From Amycolatopsis orientalis DSM 40040 = KCTC 9412 (GTDB lineage Bacteria; Actinomycetota; Actinomycetes; Mycobacteriales; Pseudonocardiaceae), in the NCBI RefSeq assembly GCF_000478275.1, contig NZ_ASJB01000065.1:1-64000 (forward strand): a stretch of 64,000 nucleotides of DNA, read 5' to 3'. The notes under the pieces were generated by a model that worked only from the letters and a program-made list of their open reading frames with translations, ran no database searches and was not told where the DNA came from. A program made the position numbers and the translations under genes. This document shows, piece by piece, positions 51,810 to 60,357 of the stretch (its first letter is position 1; each line of letters opens with the position of its first letter).

Positions 51810-52559
51810 ATGCCGACTTTCCCCGAAGACGTGGGTTCCCGCTCCCGGTCACGCGCGGCCTCCGGGCGGCCGGCGGTCACCAGAGACCGGATCGTGGACG
51901 CCGCCGTGGAGCTGTCGGCCCAGTCGGGCCTGGAGAACTGGACGTTGCGGCAGCTCGCGGCCGCGGTCGACGCCTACCCCGCGGTGGTCTACCACCACGT
52001 CGGCGACCGGGACGCCGTGGTCGTCGCGGTGCTGGACCGGGTGGTCGGTGAACTGACCCTGCCCGACAAGACCCTGCCGTGGCGGGCCTGGTTCGACGAA
52101 TTCCTGCCCACCGTGCGCACCGTGCTGCGCCGCTATCCCGGTTCGGCGCGACGGCTGGCCCTGTTCGGGCCGACGGTCGAGGCCGCGGTGCCGACCATGG
52201 ACACCGGTATCGGCCGTCTGCTCGCGGCCGGGTTCGGCGCCGAGGCGCCGTTCGCCTACAACCTGCTGCTCGCCACCGCCTGCCAGTTCGTCGCGATGGA
52301 GGACGACCGCGAGAGCGCGATGGCGCTGCAGCTCGACCGGAGCGAGGGCTACGCGGCGTACCGTCACCGCGACGACCTGCCGGGGATGGCGGCGCTCGGC
52401 GAGTCGATCGCGGCGCTGGTCGCCGACCCCGATCTCGCGGCCGGGTACTACGAACGCCTCTACGGTTACGCGGTCGAGCGCTGTCTCGACGGGCTGGAGC
52501 ACCGGCTCGCCCAGCTGAGTGACCGTGAGACGGTCTTCGAAGTTCGACACCAAGGGTGA
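51810..52559 (+). CDS. TetR/AcrR family regulator
   Basis: A 249-residue regulator. The N-terminal helix-turn-helix is at about residues 25-70 (RIVDAAVELSAQSGLENWTLRQLAAAVDAYPAVVYHHVGDRDAVV). The C-terminal ligand domain resembles TetR_C_1. TACGGT (51797-51802) lies 7 nt before the ATG with no Shine-Dalgarno, fitting a leaderless transcript. It probably controls the divergent hydrolase gene. Confidence 0.86.
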   Translation: MPTFPEDVGSRSRSRAASGRPAVTRDRIVDAAVELSAQSGLENWTLRQLAAAVDAYPAVVYHHVGDRDAVVVAVLDRVVGELTLPDKTLPWRAWFDEFLPTVRTVLRRYPGSARRLALFGPTVEAAVPTMDTGIGRLLAAGFGAEAPFAYNLLLATACQFVAMEDDRESAMALQLDRSEGYAAYRHRDDLPGMAALGESIAALVADPDLAAGYYERLYGYAVERCLDGLEHRLAQLSDRETVFEVRHQG

Positions 52560-52610
52560 CGCCGGATCGGCGTAGTGTGGAGTGATACCGGGGGTTCGCC
52601 GCCGGTCCGG

Positions 52611-52650
52611 AGCCCCTGGCACCAACCTCCCCCTCGCGGTGCCGGGGGCT
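52611..52650. terminator. Hairpin between convergent TetR genes
   Basis: AGCCCCTGGCACC (52611-52623) pairs with GGTGCCGGGGGCT (52638-52650) with one U-G pair and a 14-nt loop. It lies 52 nt past one stop and 8 nt past the other. Confidence 0.72.
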
Positions 52651-52657
52651 TCTCCGG

Positions 52658-53290
52658 TCAGCTTCGCGGGGCGGCGCGCTGGATCTCGGGGAAGACCTCG
52701 CCGACCAGGGTGACCAGTGACTTGCTGAGCAGCGTGTGTACCTGCCCGCGATCGAGCGAACCGCGGACGAGCCATTCCCGGCCCGCCGCCTTGACCATCC
52801 CGCCGAACGCGCGGACCAGCGCGTTCAGCTCCTGTCCGTGCTCGCTTTCGCGGGACAGGCCGACGGCTTCGAGCACCCTGTCCGCCGATTCGCGATCGGC
52901 CTCCTCCAGGATCCGCTCGACTTCGAGGTCCCGCCCGATGCCCTCCGGCGCGATCGCGGCCAGCCACATCTTCTCCTGGCTGGTGACCATGTCCAGGAAC
53001 CAGTCGATGGCGACGTCGGCGCGCAGTTCGAGCGGGCCGTCGGGCAGGATCTCGACGGCGAGCCGCGGCACGGTCAGCGCGCGCCGGATGATCTCCAGGT
53101 ACAGCTCGCGTTTCGTGCCGAAGTAGTGGTTGATGAGCCCCCTGGCGACCCCGGCCTCGGCCGCGATGTCCGATGTGGACACTTCCGAGTAGGGACGGTC
53201 CGCGAAAAGGCGGGCCGCGCAGGCGAAGATCTGTTCCTTACGCTCGTCCGGTTCCAGTCTCCGCCATCTCGGCGCCGGCTCGGTGGTCAT
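52658..53290 (-). CDS. TetR/AcrR family regulator
   Basis: A 210-residue regulator. The DNA-binding domain is at about residues 14-65 (RKEQIFACAARLFADRPYSEVSTSDIAAEAGVARGLINHYFGTKRELY). The C-terminal part is helical with no recognisable ligand signature. No divergent partner gene is adjacent: about 200 bp separate it from the histidine kinase 3' end. Its targets are therefore probably elsewhere or itself. Confidence 0.87.
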   Translation of the reverse strand: MTTEPAPRWRRLEPDERKEQIFACAARLFADRPYSEVSTSDIAAEAGVARGLINHYFGTKRELYLEIIRRALTVPRLAVEILPDGPLELRADVAIDWFLDMVTSQEKMWLAAIAPEGIGRDLEVERILEEADRESADRVLEAVGLSRESEHGQELNALVRAFGGMVKAAGREWLVRGSLDRGQVHTLLSKSLVTLVGEVFPEIQRAAPRS

Positions 53291-53466
53291 ACGTCATATC
53301 TTCCCACGATCGATTCAGCCCGGCTTGACGGTCGCTGAATTCCTGTGACATCGAAAAGCAAAGTGTCAGTTAATCCGGCGTGTACCGTCTGTTGGCCCGT
53401 TGGTCTTTACCGTCTTCTTTCAGGTGGCATGCCGTGCGCGCTGTCGGGGCGCGTTTGCCTCCTACC
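53291..53466. other. Spacer upstream of the second TetR gene
   Basis: No gene is supported. The stretch is moderately AT-richer than its surroundings (GAATTCCTGTGACATCGAA) and probably holds the promoter of the TetR gene read leftwards. I see no clear inverted repeat. Confidence 0.4.
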
Positions 53467-53512
53467 GGCCCGGCCTGGCGAGTAACCCCCCCTAGCTCGC
53501 CAGGCCCGGGCC
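53467..53512. terminator. Hairpin overlapping the histidine kinase stop
   Basis: GGCCCGGCCTGGCGAG (53467-53482) pairs with CTCGCCAGGCCCGGGCC (53496-53512) with a single-base bulge. The loop and stem contain the TAG stop (53492-53494) and the last codons of the kinase gene. Confidence 0.75.
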
Positions 53513-54856
53513 TTCTTCTCGCGGTGAGGGACGTTCGGCGGGCAGAAGCAGCGTGAACGTCGTCGGTGCCGGACTGGACAGCCGCAGCCGCCCGCCTTCC
53601 GCCTCGGCCAGGCTCCGCGCCAGCCGCAGCCCGATCCCGTGCCCCTGCGCCTCGTCCCTGGTCACGAACGGATCCGCCCCGTCGGGGATGGCGCCCTCGT
53701 CGCTCACGTCGATGGCCAGCGCGTCCCCGGCGTCGCGGGCGACGACGGTGACCGTGCCGTGGCCGTGCGTCGCCGCGTTGTCCAGCAGCACGGCGAGCAC
53801 CTGCCGGACGGCCGCGTCCGCCGCCCGCGCGGGCAGGGCCTCGCGCCCGCTGATCCGCAGCGCCCGGCCACGTCCGGCGAGCAGACCGTGCCAGGTCTGG
53901 CGGACCTCTTCGAACAGTTTGCCCAGGTCCAGCAGGGCCCGCGGGGCCCGGCTCTGGGTCGCCAGCGCCAGCAGGTCGTCGATGGTGCGTTCCAGCCGGT
54001 CGGCCGACGCGATGCCGTCCCGGATGGTCGCGTAGGGGTCGCGGTCGGGGCTCTCCAGCGCCGCCTCCAGCTGCAGGCGCAGCCCGGTCAGCGGCGTCCG
54101 CAGCTGGTGGGAGGCGTCGGAGGAGAACGTCCGCTCGCGCTCCAGCGTCTCGCCGATCCGCTCGGAGGTGACGTCGAGTGCTTCGGCGACCTGATCGATT
54201 TCCCGGACCCCGGTGCGGCGGGTACGCACGGTGAAATCGCCCTCGCCGAGGCGTTCGGCGGTGACGGCCAGCTCCTCCAGCGGCCGCGCCAGCCGGGCGG
54301 AGATCCTGAGCCCGATCAGCCAGCTGGCCCCGATCGCGATCCCCGCGAGCCCGGCCATCTTCAGCCAGGTCGCCCGGATCCGGTCGTCCAGGACGGCGCG
54401 GGGATGGGAGGCGCGGATCACCCCGACCACCGCCGGCCCGCTGAGCACGGGTTCGGCGAGGACCACCTCGTCGCCCAGGAGCCCGCTGGCCCGGTCGCTG
54501 TCGCGGGCGCTGCGGACGAAGTCGTCGGCGTGTGCCGGGCCCTGGCCGGTGACGAGCCTGCCGGTCGGCGAGTAGACCCCGATCACGATGCCCAGGGTCC
54601 GGGTCTGGCCCTCGGGCCCGAGTTCGGCGGGCCTCAGCTCCGGGACCCGTCCGTTGGCGAGGTCACCGGTCACCGCGAGGGCGACGGTGTCGGCGGCGCG
54701 TTCGAGGTCGTGCGTGGACATGCTCTCGTGGAACTTGGCGACCGCGAGGGCCAGCGGCACCCCGAAGAGGGTGATCGCCAGCACCGCGGCCAGCACGGTG
54801 AGGGTCACGATCCGTCGGCGCACGGACAGAGTGTGGCCGACGAGGAAGAGGATCAC
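53492..54856 (-). CDS. Two-component sensor histidine kinase
   Basis: A 454-residue OmpR-class kinase. One helix at about 18-40, an extracytoplasmic sensor of about 120 residues, a second helix near 165-183, a HAMP domain, HisKA with His250 in SSDASHQLRTPL, and HATPase with N-box DNAATHG and a GHGIGLRLA G-box. The start is a GTG at 54856. It is divergent from a three-gene ABC system, and its likely partner response regulator lies on the far side of that system, so all five genes probably form one sensing/response module. Its stop lies within a hairpin. Confidence 0.9.
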   Translation of the reverse strand: MILFLVGHTLSVRRRIVTLTVLAAVLAITLFGVPLALAVAKFHESMSTHDLERAADTVALAVTGDLANGRVPELRPAELGPEGQTRTLGIVIGVYSPTGRLVTGQGPAHADDFVRSARDSDRASGLLGDEVVLAEPVLSGPAVVGVIRASHPRAVLDDRIRATWLKMAGLAGIAIGASWLIGLRISARLARPLEELAVTAERLGEGDFTVRTRRTGVREIDQVAEALDVTSERIGETLERERTFSSDASHQLRTPLTGLRLQLEAALESPDRDPYATIRDGIASADRLERTIDDLLALATQSRAPRALLDLGKLFEEVRQTWHGLLAGRGRALRISGREALPARAADAAVRQVLAVLLDNAATHGHGTVTVVARDAGDALAIDVSDEGAIPDGADPFVTRDEAQGHGIGLRLARSLAEAEGGRLRLSSPAPTTFTLLLPAERPSPREEGPGLAS

Positions 54857-54882
54857 CCGTCAGACGCGATATTTTGCCGTCC

Positions 54883-54911
54883 GTTGACCTCAGATCAAGG
54901 CGATGTTGACC
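54883..54911. promoter_or_regulatory. GTTGACC direct repeats in the kinase/ABC divergent promoter
   Basis: GTTGACC occurs at 54883-54889 and 54905-54911, start-to-start 22 bp (two helical turns). That is the tandem arrangement usual for OmpR-family response regulators, and the second copy lies 22 bp before the ABC gene ATG. Confidence 0.5.
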
Positions 54912-54933
54912 CCGTTCGCCTTACCTTGGGGCC

Positions 54934-55461
54934 ATGCGCCGACGTGCCGCCGTCATGGCAGGCCCGGGGCCCGGATCCGTCCCCCTCGTCCGGTTCGCCG
55001 TCCCGGGCGAGTGTGTGGCAGTGCTGCCCGCCGGAGGAGGCGACACCCCTCTCGGTGGCCGCGGCGTCGGCGTGCTGCTCAGGCGTGGAAATCTCTTCGG
55101 CCACCTCACCGTCGGGCAGAACGTCGTGCTGGCGGGCAGGCTCGCCGCCCGCCGTGCTCCCGAGAAAGCCCCGGAAAACGCCACTGACCTGCTTGCGCTG
55201 ACCGGCCTGGCCGGCCGCGGTGACGCCTATCCGGCCACCCTGTCGGCGCTGGAAGTCGCGCGGGCCGGGGTCGCCGTCGTGCTGGCGGGCTCGCCCGAGG
55301 TCGTCTTCGCCGACGAACCGGCGGGCGAACTCGACAGGCTGGCCGCGCTCGAACTCATGGACCTGTTGTGCACCGTCGCCCGGCGCGGGACGGCCGTCGT
55401 CGTGGCGACCCGTGATCCCGACATCGCGGCGGCCGCGCACCGGATCGTGAGAGTGGCGTGA
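54934..55461 (+). CDS. Degenerate ABC ATP-binding protein lacking Walker A
   Basis: A 175-residue ABC-ATPase remnant related to LolD/MacB-type NBDs. The Walker A P-loop and about 30 following residues are missing (GECVAVLPAGGGDTPLGG replaces it). The Q-loop region LLRRGNLFGHLTVGQNV, a degenerate signature LSALE, Walker B VVFADEPAGELD and VVVATRDP (His switch replaced by Arg) remain. It probably cannot hydrolyse ATP. GTGA overlap couples it to a second NBD, suggesting it serves as the non-catalytic half of a heterodimer. Start ATG 54934; 54955 is possible. Confidence 0.78.
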   Translation: MRRRAAVMAGPGPGSVPLVRFAVPGECVAVLPAGGGDTPLGGRGVGVLLRRGNLFGHLTVGQNVVLAGRLAARRAPEKAPENATDLLALTGLAGRGDAYPATLSALEVARAGVAVVLAGSPEVVFADEPAGELDRLAALELMDLLCTVARRGTAVVVATRDPDIAAAAHRIVRVA

Positions 55462-56117
55462 CGACACCGCTGGTCCGCACCGAGGAACTGGCGTACACCT
55501 ATGGCACCGGGCTGACCGCGGTGGTGGCGGTGCACGGCGTCTGCTGCGCGATCGCCGCGGAGACCCGCGCGGTGCTGACCGGCCGGGCCGGATCCGGGAA
55601 GACCACGTTGCTGCATCTGCTCGCCGGGATGAAGAAACCGACGGCGGGCACGATCGAGTGGCCGTCGTTCGAGCCGGAGCCGCCGGGTCCCGAACTGATC
55701 GGGCTGGTCCTGCAGGACGGCGGGCTCCTGCGCGATCTCGACGTCCGGCTCAATGTCGCGTTGCCGCTGGTCCTCGCGGGCCGCACCGGCACCGCCGTCC
55801 GTGACGCCGTCGACGACGCCCTCGACCTGGTCGGTCTCGCCGGCTTCGCCAAGAAGGCCCCCCGTGACCTGACCGGCGAGCAGATGCGGCTGGCCATGCT
55901 GGCCAGGGCGCTGGCACCGGCGCCGAAACTGATCCTCGCCGACGACCCGGCGGGGTGGCTGGACAGGCCCGCGGGGGAGCGGCTGCTGGACCGGCTCGTG
56001 CGCGCGGCGGACCGGCTGTCCGCCGGGCTGCTGGTGGCCACGGCCGAGCCCGCCCCGGCCGGGTTGTTCGGTGAGTGCTGGGTGATGGTCGACGGGAAGC
56101 TGGTGCGGGACCGGTGA
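55458..56117 (+). CDS. ABC transporter ATP-binding protein
   Basis: A 219-residue NBD. Walker A GRAGSGKTT is intact, the Q-loop is GLVLQDGG, the signature is LTGEQ in place of LSGGQ, and Walker B is LILADDPAGWLD, where Asp occupies the catalytic Glu position. The H-loop His is not visible (GLLVATAEPAP). It is therefore also non-canonical, with ATP binding likely and hydrolysis possibly slow. It overlaps both neighbours by 4 nt and should energise the FtsX-like permease together with the preceding degenerate NBD. Confidence 0.86.
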   Translation: MTTPLVRTEELAYTYGTGLTAVVAVHGVCCAIAAETRAVLTGRAGSGKTTLLHLLAGMKKPTAGTIEWPSFEPEPPGPELIGLVLQDGGLLRDLDVRLNVALPLVLAGRTGTAVRDAVDDALDLVGLAGFAKKAPRDLTGEQMRLAMLARALAPAPKLILADDPAGWLDRPAGERLLDRLVRAADRLSAGLLVATAEPAPAGLFGECWVMVDGKLVRDR

Positions 56118-57229
56118 TCGCCGCGATGGCGTTGTGGGTCGGCGGGATCGCGCGCGTGCGTCCCGCCCGGCTCGGCGTGTCCGCGGCCGGGGTCGCGATC
56201 GTCGTCACGCTGCTCGCGGTGCACGGCTGGACGGGGAACCCGGCCCCGCCGTGGGTTCCCGCGATGGCGCTCGTGGTGCTGCTGGCCACCCCCTCGGAGC
56301 GGTCACTGCGCTCGGATCAGGACCTGCTGCGTGCCCGCGGCGCGACCGGCGGTCAGGTCCTCGCGCTCGCGTCGGCCGAAGCCGCGGCCGCCGGGCTGGC
56401 CGGCGGCGTGGCCGGGGTGCTGCTGTCACTGGCGGGCGGATTCCTCGCCACGCCCGATCTGCCGTTCGTCTGGGAAATCGTTCTCCTGCTGCTCGCGGGG
56501 CCGGTCGTCGCGGCACTGGCCTTCCTGCCCGCGGTGCTGCGCGAGTGGTATTTCGTCCCCGCCGACGACGGCCCGCCCTGGTGGTCGCCCTACGGTCTCG
56601 ACATCCTCCTGCTCGCGCTCGCGTTCTTCTGGCCGCTGCTCGGCTGGGCAGGCGGCACGATGCTGCTGTGGCGGCTGGTGGAGCTGGGGCTGCGCAAGGG
56701 AAAACGGGTGATCGGCGGCGTGCTCAGGCCGCTCGTCTCGGGGCTCGCGGGGGTACTCGCGCTGTCCATTTCGTGGCGCAGCGCGATGCTGGCGCGCTCG
56801 GTGGTGCTGGTCGCGCTGGCGGTGGCGTTCGCGATCTCGACCGCCTTCACCGGGGACGGCTGCGACGCGGCCACTGTGGACATGCTGGCGTCCCTCGTGC
56901 TCGCGGCCGCCGCGGCGGGACCGTCGTTCGGGCTGGCGCTCAACGAACGCCGTCGCGACTTGCTGATCGTGAGCACACTCGGCGGGAAACGCCGTCAGGT
57001 GGCGGCCTTCATCGCGGGCGACGCGCTGATCGTCGGCGTCGGGGGACTGATCGCCGGGCATCTGCTGGGCGTGTTGTTCGTCCTCTTCGCACAGGTGGAG
57101 CGGACCCCTTCGCCCCACGGCTACTTCGGCCTGCTGGCGGCGGTGGTGCTCGTGTCGTGCGTGGCGGCGTCGGCGCGGATCGCGCAGCTCGCCGCCCGCG
57201 ACGAGGTCTCCGACCTCCGCGACTACTGA
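56114..57229 (+). CDS. FtsX-like ABC permease
   Basis: A 371-residue membrane protein with about eight to ten hydrophobic segments. A first FtsX-like block (RARGATGGQVLALASAEAAAAGLAGGVAGVLLSLAGG) and a second block (NERRRDLLIVSTLGGKRRQVAAFIAGDALIVGVGGLIAGHLLGV) carry the cytoplasmic coupling segments usual for FtsX/MacB-type permeases. It is roughly half the size of BceB-type permeases. GTG 56114 overlaps the ATPase stop. It probably exports or releases a lipid, peptide or antibiotic, sensed by the flanking two-component pair. Only 2 bp separate it from the convergent response regulator gene. Confidence 0.85.
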   Translation: MIAAMALWVGGIARVRPARLGVSAAGVAIVVTLLAVHGWTGNPAPPWVPAMALVVLLATPSERSLRSDQDLLRARGATGGQVLALASAEAAAAGLAGGVAGVLLSLAGGFLATPDLPFVWEIVLLLLAGPVVAALAFLPAVLREWYFVPADDGPPWWSPYGLDILLLALAFFWPLLGWAGGTMLLWRLVELGLRKGKRVIGGVLRPLVSGLAGVLALSISWRSAMLARSVVLVALAVAFAISTAFTGDGCDAATVDMLASLVLAAAAAGPSFGLALNERRRDLLIVSTLGGKRRQVAAFIAGDALIVGVGGLIAGHLLGVLFVLFAQVERTPSPHGYFGLLAAVVLVSCVAASARIAQLAARDEVSDLRDY

Positions 57230-57231
57230 CG

Positions 57232-57933
57232 TCAGCCGTCGAAGGGCTGTTCGAGGCGGTAGCCGTGGCCGCGCAGCGTCGAGATCCGCGGCGCCTGCTC
57301 GGGAGTGGGCGCCGACTCGGTCAGCTTCCGCCGCAGCGCGGCGATGTGGACGTCGAGGGTCTTCGTGGAGCCGTACCAGTGCGCGTCCCACACCTCCGAC
57401 ATCAGGGTGTCCCGGCTGACCGCGACGCCCGGCTGCTCGGCCAGCCGGGCGAGCAGGTCGAATTCCTTGGCCCGCAAAGAGATCTCCCGGCCTCCGATGC
57501 TGACCCGCCGTCCGGCGGTGTCCACCCGCAGATGCCCGACGGCGATCGCGGGCCTGCTCTCCGGCGGCGCCGTCCCGCGCCGCAGATGCGCCCGCACCCT
57601 GGCGAGCAGTTCGCCGAGGCGGATGGGTTTGGTGAGATAGTCGTCGGCCCCGGCCTCCAGGCCCACGACGACGTCCATCTCCTCCTGCCGGGCGGTGAGG
57701 ATGACCAGGACGGCACCGGGGAGTTCGGCACGCAGCCGACGGCAGACCTCGACCCCGTCCAGATCCGGCAACCCGAGATCGAGCAGGACGAAGTCGATGT
57801 CCCCGGCGGCCGCGGCCGCGAGCGCGGTGCGCCCGTCGCGCTGCCACGAGACCTCGTAACCGTGCAGGCGCAAGGTCGATTCGAGCACGCCGCCGATCGC
57901 GTCGTCGTCTTCCACCACCAGCAGCTTCGGCAT
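57232..57933 (-). CDS. OmpR-family response regulator
   Basis: A 233-residue regulator. The receiver domain has Asp52 (LLDLGLPDLDG) as phosphoacceptor and Lys102 (TKPIRLGEL). The C-terminal winged helix ends in KTLDVHIAALRRKL and STLRGHGYRLE. It presumably pairs with the kinase encoded 2.4 kb away, on the other side of the ABC genes. TAAGCT about 8 nt before the ATG and the lack of a Shine-Dalgarno suggest a leaderless transcript. Confidence 0.92.
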   Translation of the reverse strand: MPKLLVVEDDDAIGGVLESTLRLHGYEVSWQRDGRTALAAAAAGDIDFVLLDLGLPDLDGVEVCRRLRAELPGAVLVILTARQEEMDVVVGLEAGADDYLTKPIRLGELLARVRAHLRRGTAPPESRPAIAVGHLRVDTAGRRVSIGGREISLRAKEFDLLARLAEQPGVAVSRDTLMSEVWDAHWYGSTKTLDVHIAALRRKLTESAPTPEQAPRISTLRGHGYRLEQPFDG

Positions 57934-58009
57934 GCGGAGGAGCTTAACCGTTGAACACTGTTCTTTTCGGCTATGACGTTACGAAGGCCACCCGCTCTGT
58001 AACGGGAGG

Positions 58010-59482
58010 CTAACGGTTGCGTCGATATGTCCATAAAGGACAGAGTGCGGCCGCGGCGAGGCACAGCCAGGCGAACACGTCCCCGATGGCGCTGTACACG
58101 GTCTCCGTTCGCGGCCGTACCGGCAGATCCGCGACGAGCGTCTGCTGGTCGGTGCGGAAATAGTCCGTCTTTCCGAGCACTCGTCCGTGGCTGTCCACAG
58201 CCGTGGAGATCCCGTGGGTGGACTGGCGGAACAGCGGGAAACCGTTTTCCACCGCCCGGAACGTCGCCTTTTCCGCGTGCAGGGCCGCGAAGCCCTCCCA
58301 GTCGTTCGCGGGGACGAGCAGCAGCGCGGTGTCCTTGTCCGCCGCCTGGCGCGTCAGGCTGGGGAAATCCGCGTCATAGCAGATGATCGTCGCGAGTCGT
58401 CCGTACGGCGAATCCGCGGTCGGCACGACGCCGGGGCCGGGCGTCATCGGCTCCATCGGTGTCGGATGCGTCTTGTCGTAAGTCCACAGCACTTCGCCGG
58501 AGGGGCCGACGAGCACCGCCACGTTCCGGATGTAGGGAGCCTGCGCGGTGTAAAGCGCGTAGGCGAGTTCGACGTGGATACCCGCTTGCTTCGCCTCGGC
58601 GCCGACCCGGTTCAGCAGCGCCGCCTGATCGCGTTCCAGGACCCGGGCGTGGGTCTCCGGCCAGACCACGATCTTCGCGCCCGCCGACGCCTGCTGCCGT
58701 GTCCTGGCGATGAGATCTTCGGTGACCGGGGCGAAGGCGGCGCCGACAGCGGCGGGATCCGCCGCGCTCACTTCCTGGGCACGCCAATATTTCACGCCGA
58801 TCCGCTCCAGCGCGTCGGAACTCGCCCCGTCGGCCTCCTTGGCGGGGCTGATCCCCGCGATCCGCACCGTAGAGGCCGTGGGGGTGTCGAACAGCAACCG
58901 CGCGCCGCCCGCGGCGAACACCAGGCCGAGCAGGCAGACGTGGACGAGGACCGTGCGCTTGACGGGTGGCCACCCCTCCGTCCAGATAGTGTTCGCCACC
59001 GAGGCGAACCACGCGAGGACGAAGGTGATGCCGTAGACGCCGGTCACGGACGCGACCTGGAGCAGCGGCAGATTCCCGGACTGGGTGCTGCCGAGCGCGC
59101 CGAAGTCGCCGAACCCGGTGACCAGCGTGAAGAGGTATTCGCCTGCCACGAGGGTCGCCGGGAACACCAAGGTCCTCAGCGCGCCGGCACGTTCGGCGAG
59201 CAGGCGGTCGGCCGCGAACGCGACCGTCTGCAGCAGCACGAGCAGGCCGAAGGCGAGCAAGGCCGGCAGGACGAACAGCAGTCCGGTGACACCGAGCCAG
59301 AAGACCTGCCCGATCAGCAGGGACAGCCCGACCATCAGGACCGCGCGCCGGAGGGGCGCCCGCCGGGCGTAGCGGAGCAGGAAGATCGGGAACACCCAGG
59401 CGGCGAGGGGGACGTTCCAGTCGGTGTGGACGGCGAGCAGGAGCAACGCTGTGCCCAGCCACCAGAGCAGCCGTTGATTCAT
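58010..59482 (-). CDS. Apolipoprotein N-acyltransferase-like protein (nitrilase superfamily)
   Basis: A 490-residue Lnt-like protein. The N-terminal 195 residues have six or so membrane helices; the rest is a carbon-nitrogen hydrolase domain outside the membrane. The triad is Glu276 (VVWPETHA), Lys337 (TYDKTHPTP) and Cys368 (IICYDADFP). Lnt adds the third acyl chain to lipoproteins; actinomycetes often carry more than one such protein, so another acyl donor or substrate is possible. ATG 59482 is preferred because the first helix then follows the start directly. Confidence 0.87.
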   Translation of the reverse strand: MNQRLLWWLGTALLLLAVHTDWNVPLAAWVFPIFLLRYARRAPLRRAVLMVGLSLLIGQVFWLGVTGLLFVLPALLAFGLLVLLQTVAFAADRLLAERAGALRTLVFPATLVAGEYLFTLVTGFGDFGALGSTQSGNLPLLQVASVTGVYGITFVLAWFASVANTIWTEGWPPVKRTVLVHVCLLGLVFAAGGARLLFDTPTASTVRIAGISPAKEADGASSDALERIGVKYWRAQEVSAADPAAVGAAFAPVTEDLIARTRQQASAGAKIVVWPETHARVLERDQAALLNRVGAEAKQAGIHVELAYALYTAQAPYIRNVAVLVGPSGEVLWTYDKTHPTPMEPMTPGPGVVPTADSPYGRLATIICYDADFPSLTRQAADKDTALLLVPANDWEGFAALHAEKATFRAVENGFPLFRQSTHGISTAVDSHGRVLGKTDYFRTDQQTLVADLPVRPRTETVYSAIGDVFAWLCLAAAALCPLWTYRRNR

Positions 59483-59550
59483 AGCGCGAACGCTAGGAAA
59501 CAACGGCTGCCCGGACACCGCACCAAGGGAAGGCGCGACCCTTACTTTCG

Positions 59551-60357
59551 TCAGGAAACGTGGTCGCGATACGCCTTGACGGTCTCCGCGAGGACCTCGC
59601 CGCCGGGGCGGCGCCACAGGTCGGCGTCGAACACCTCGACCTCGATCGGCCCGGTGTACCCGGCGGCCTCGACGCACGCCTTCAGGTGGCGGTGGTCGAT
59701 CGGGCCGTCACCGGGCAGCGCGCGACCGAGCAGGGTGTCCGTCAGCGGCACCTTCTGGTCGCAGACGTGGAATCCGGCGATCCGCCCGGTGGCCGCCGCG
59801 ATCGACTCCTCGATCCGCGGGTCCCACCACACGTGGAACTCGTCGACGATCACGCCGACCTGCTCGGCCGGATGCTCCAGCGCGATCGCCAGCGCCTGAT
59901 CCACTGTGGACAGGACCGACCGTTCGGCGCACTGCATGGGATGCAGGGGTTCCAGGCCGAGCCGGACCCCGCGTTCCCCGGCGTAGGGGGCGAGTTCACC
60001 GACCGCGTCGGCGACCCGCTGCCTCGACGTCGCGAGGTCGCCGTGCACGCCGCCGACGACCAGGACGAGCACGTCCGCACCCAGCGCGGCGGCTTCGTCG
60101 ATCGCCTCCCTGGTCTGCGTGACACCGTCCACAGGGGATCCTTCCGGGGTGATCCCGGTGAAGAAACCGCCACGGCACAACGACGACACACCGACGTCGT
60201 ACTCCTTGAGCAGCCGGGCGGTCTCCTCGACACCGGTCTCGGCGACCTTGTCCCGCCACAGGCCGATCCAGCGGACGCCAGCCTCGGCGCAGCCCGCCAC
60301 GGCCTCCGGCAGCGACCACGCCTTCGTGGTGATCTGGTTCAGGCTCAACCGGTCCAT
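59551..60357 (-). CDS. Sugar phosphate isomerase/epimerase
   Basis: A 268-residue TIM-barrel of the AP-endonuclease-2/xylose-isomerase-like group. Metal-binding segments include GLEPLHP, IVDEFHVWWDP, FHVCDQKV and IEVEVFDA, with Glu/Asp/His in the usual strand ends. The family isomerises or epimerises sugars or sugar phosphates. Its ATG shares one base with the stop of the DUF993 gene (TGATG), so the two are coupled, and both follow a LacI-type operator. Confidence 0.87.
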   Translation of the reverse strand: MDRLSLNQITTKAWSLPEAVAGCAEAGVRWIGLWRDKVAETGVEETARLLKEYDVGVSSLCRGGFFTGITPEGSPVDGVTQTREAIDEAAALGADVLVLVVGGVHGDLATSRQRVADAVGELAPYAGERGVRLGLEPLHPMQCAERSVLSTVDQALAIALEHPAEQVGVIVDEFHVWWDPRIEESIAAATGRIAGFHVCDQKVPLTDTLLGRALPGDGPIDHRHLKACVEAAGYTGPIEVEVFDADLWRRPGGEVLAETVKAYRDHVS

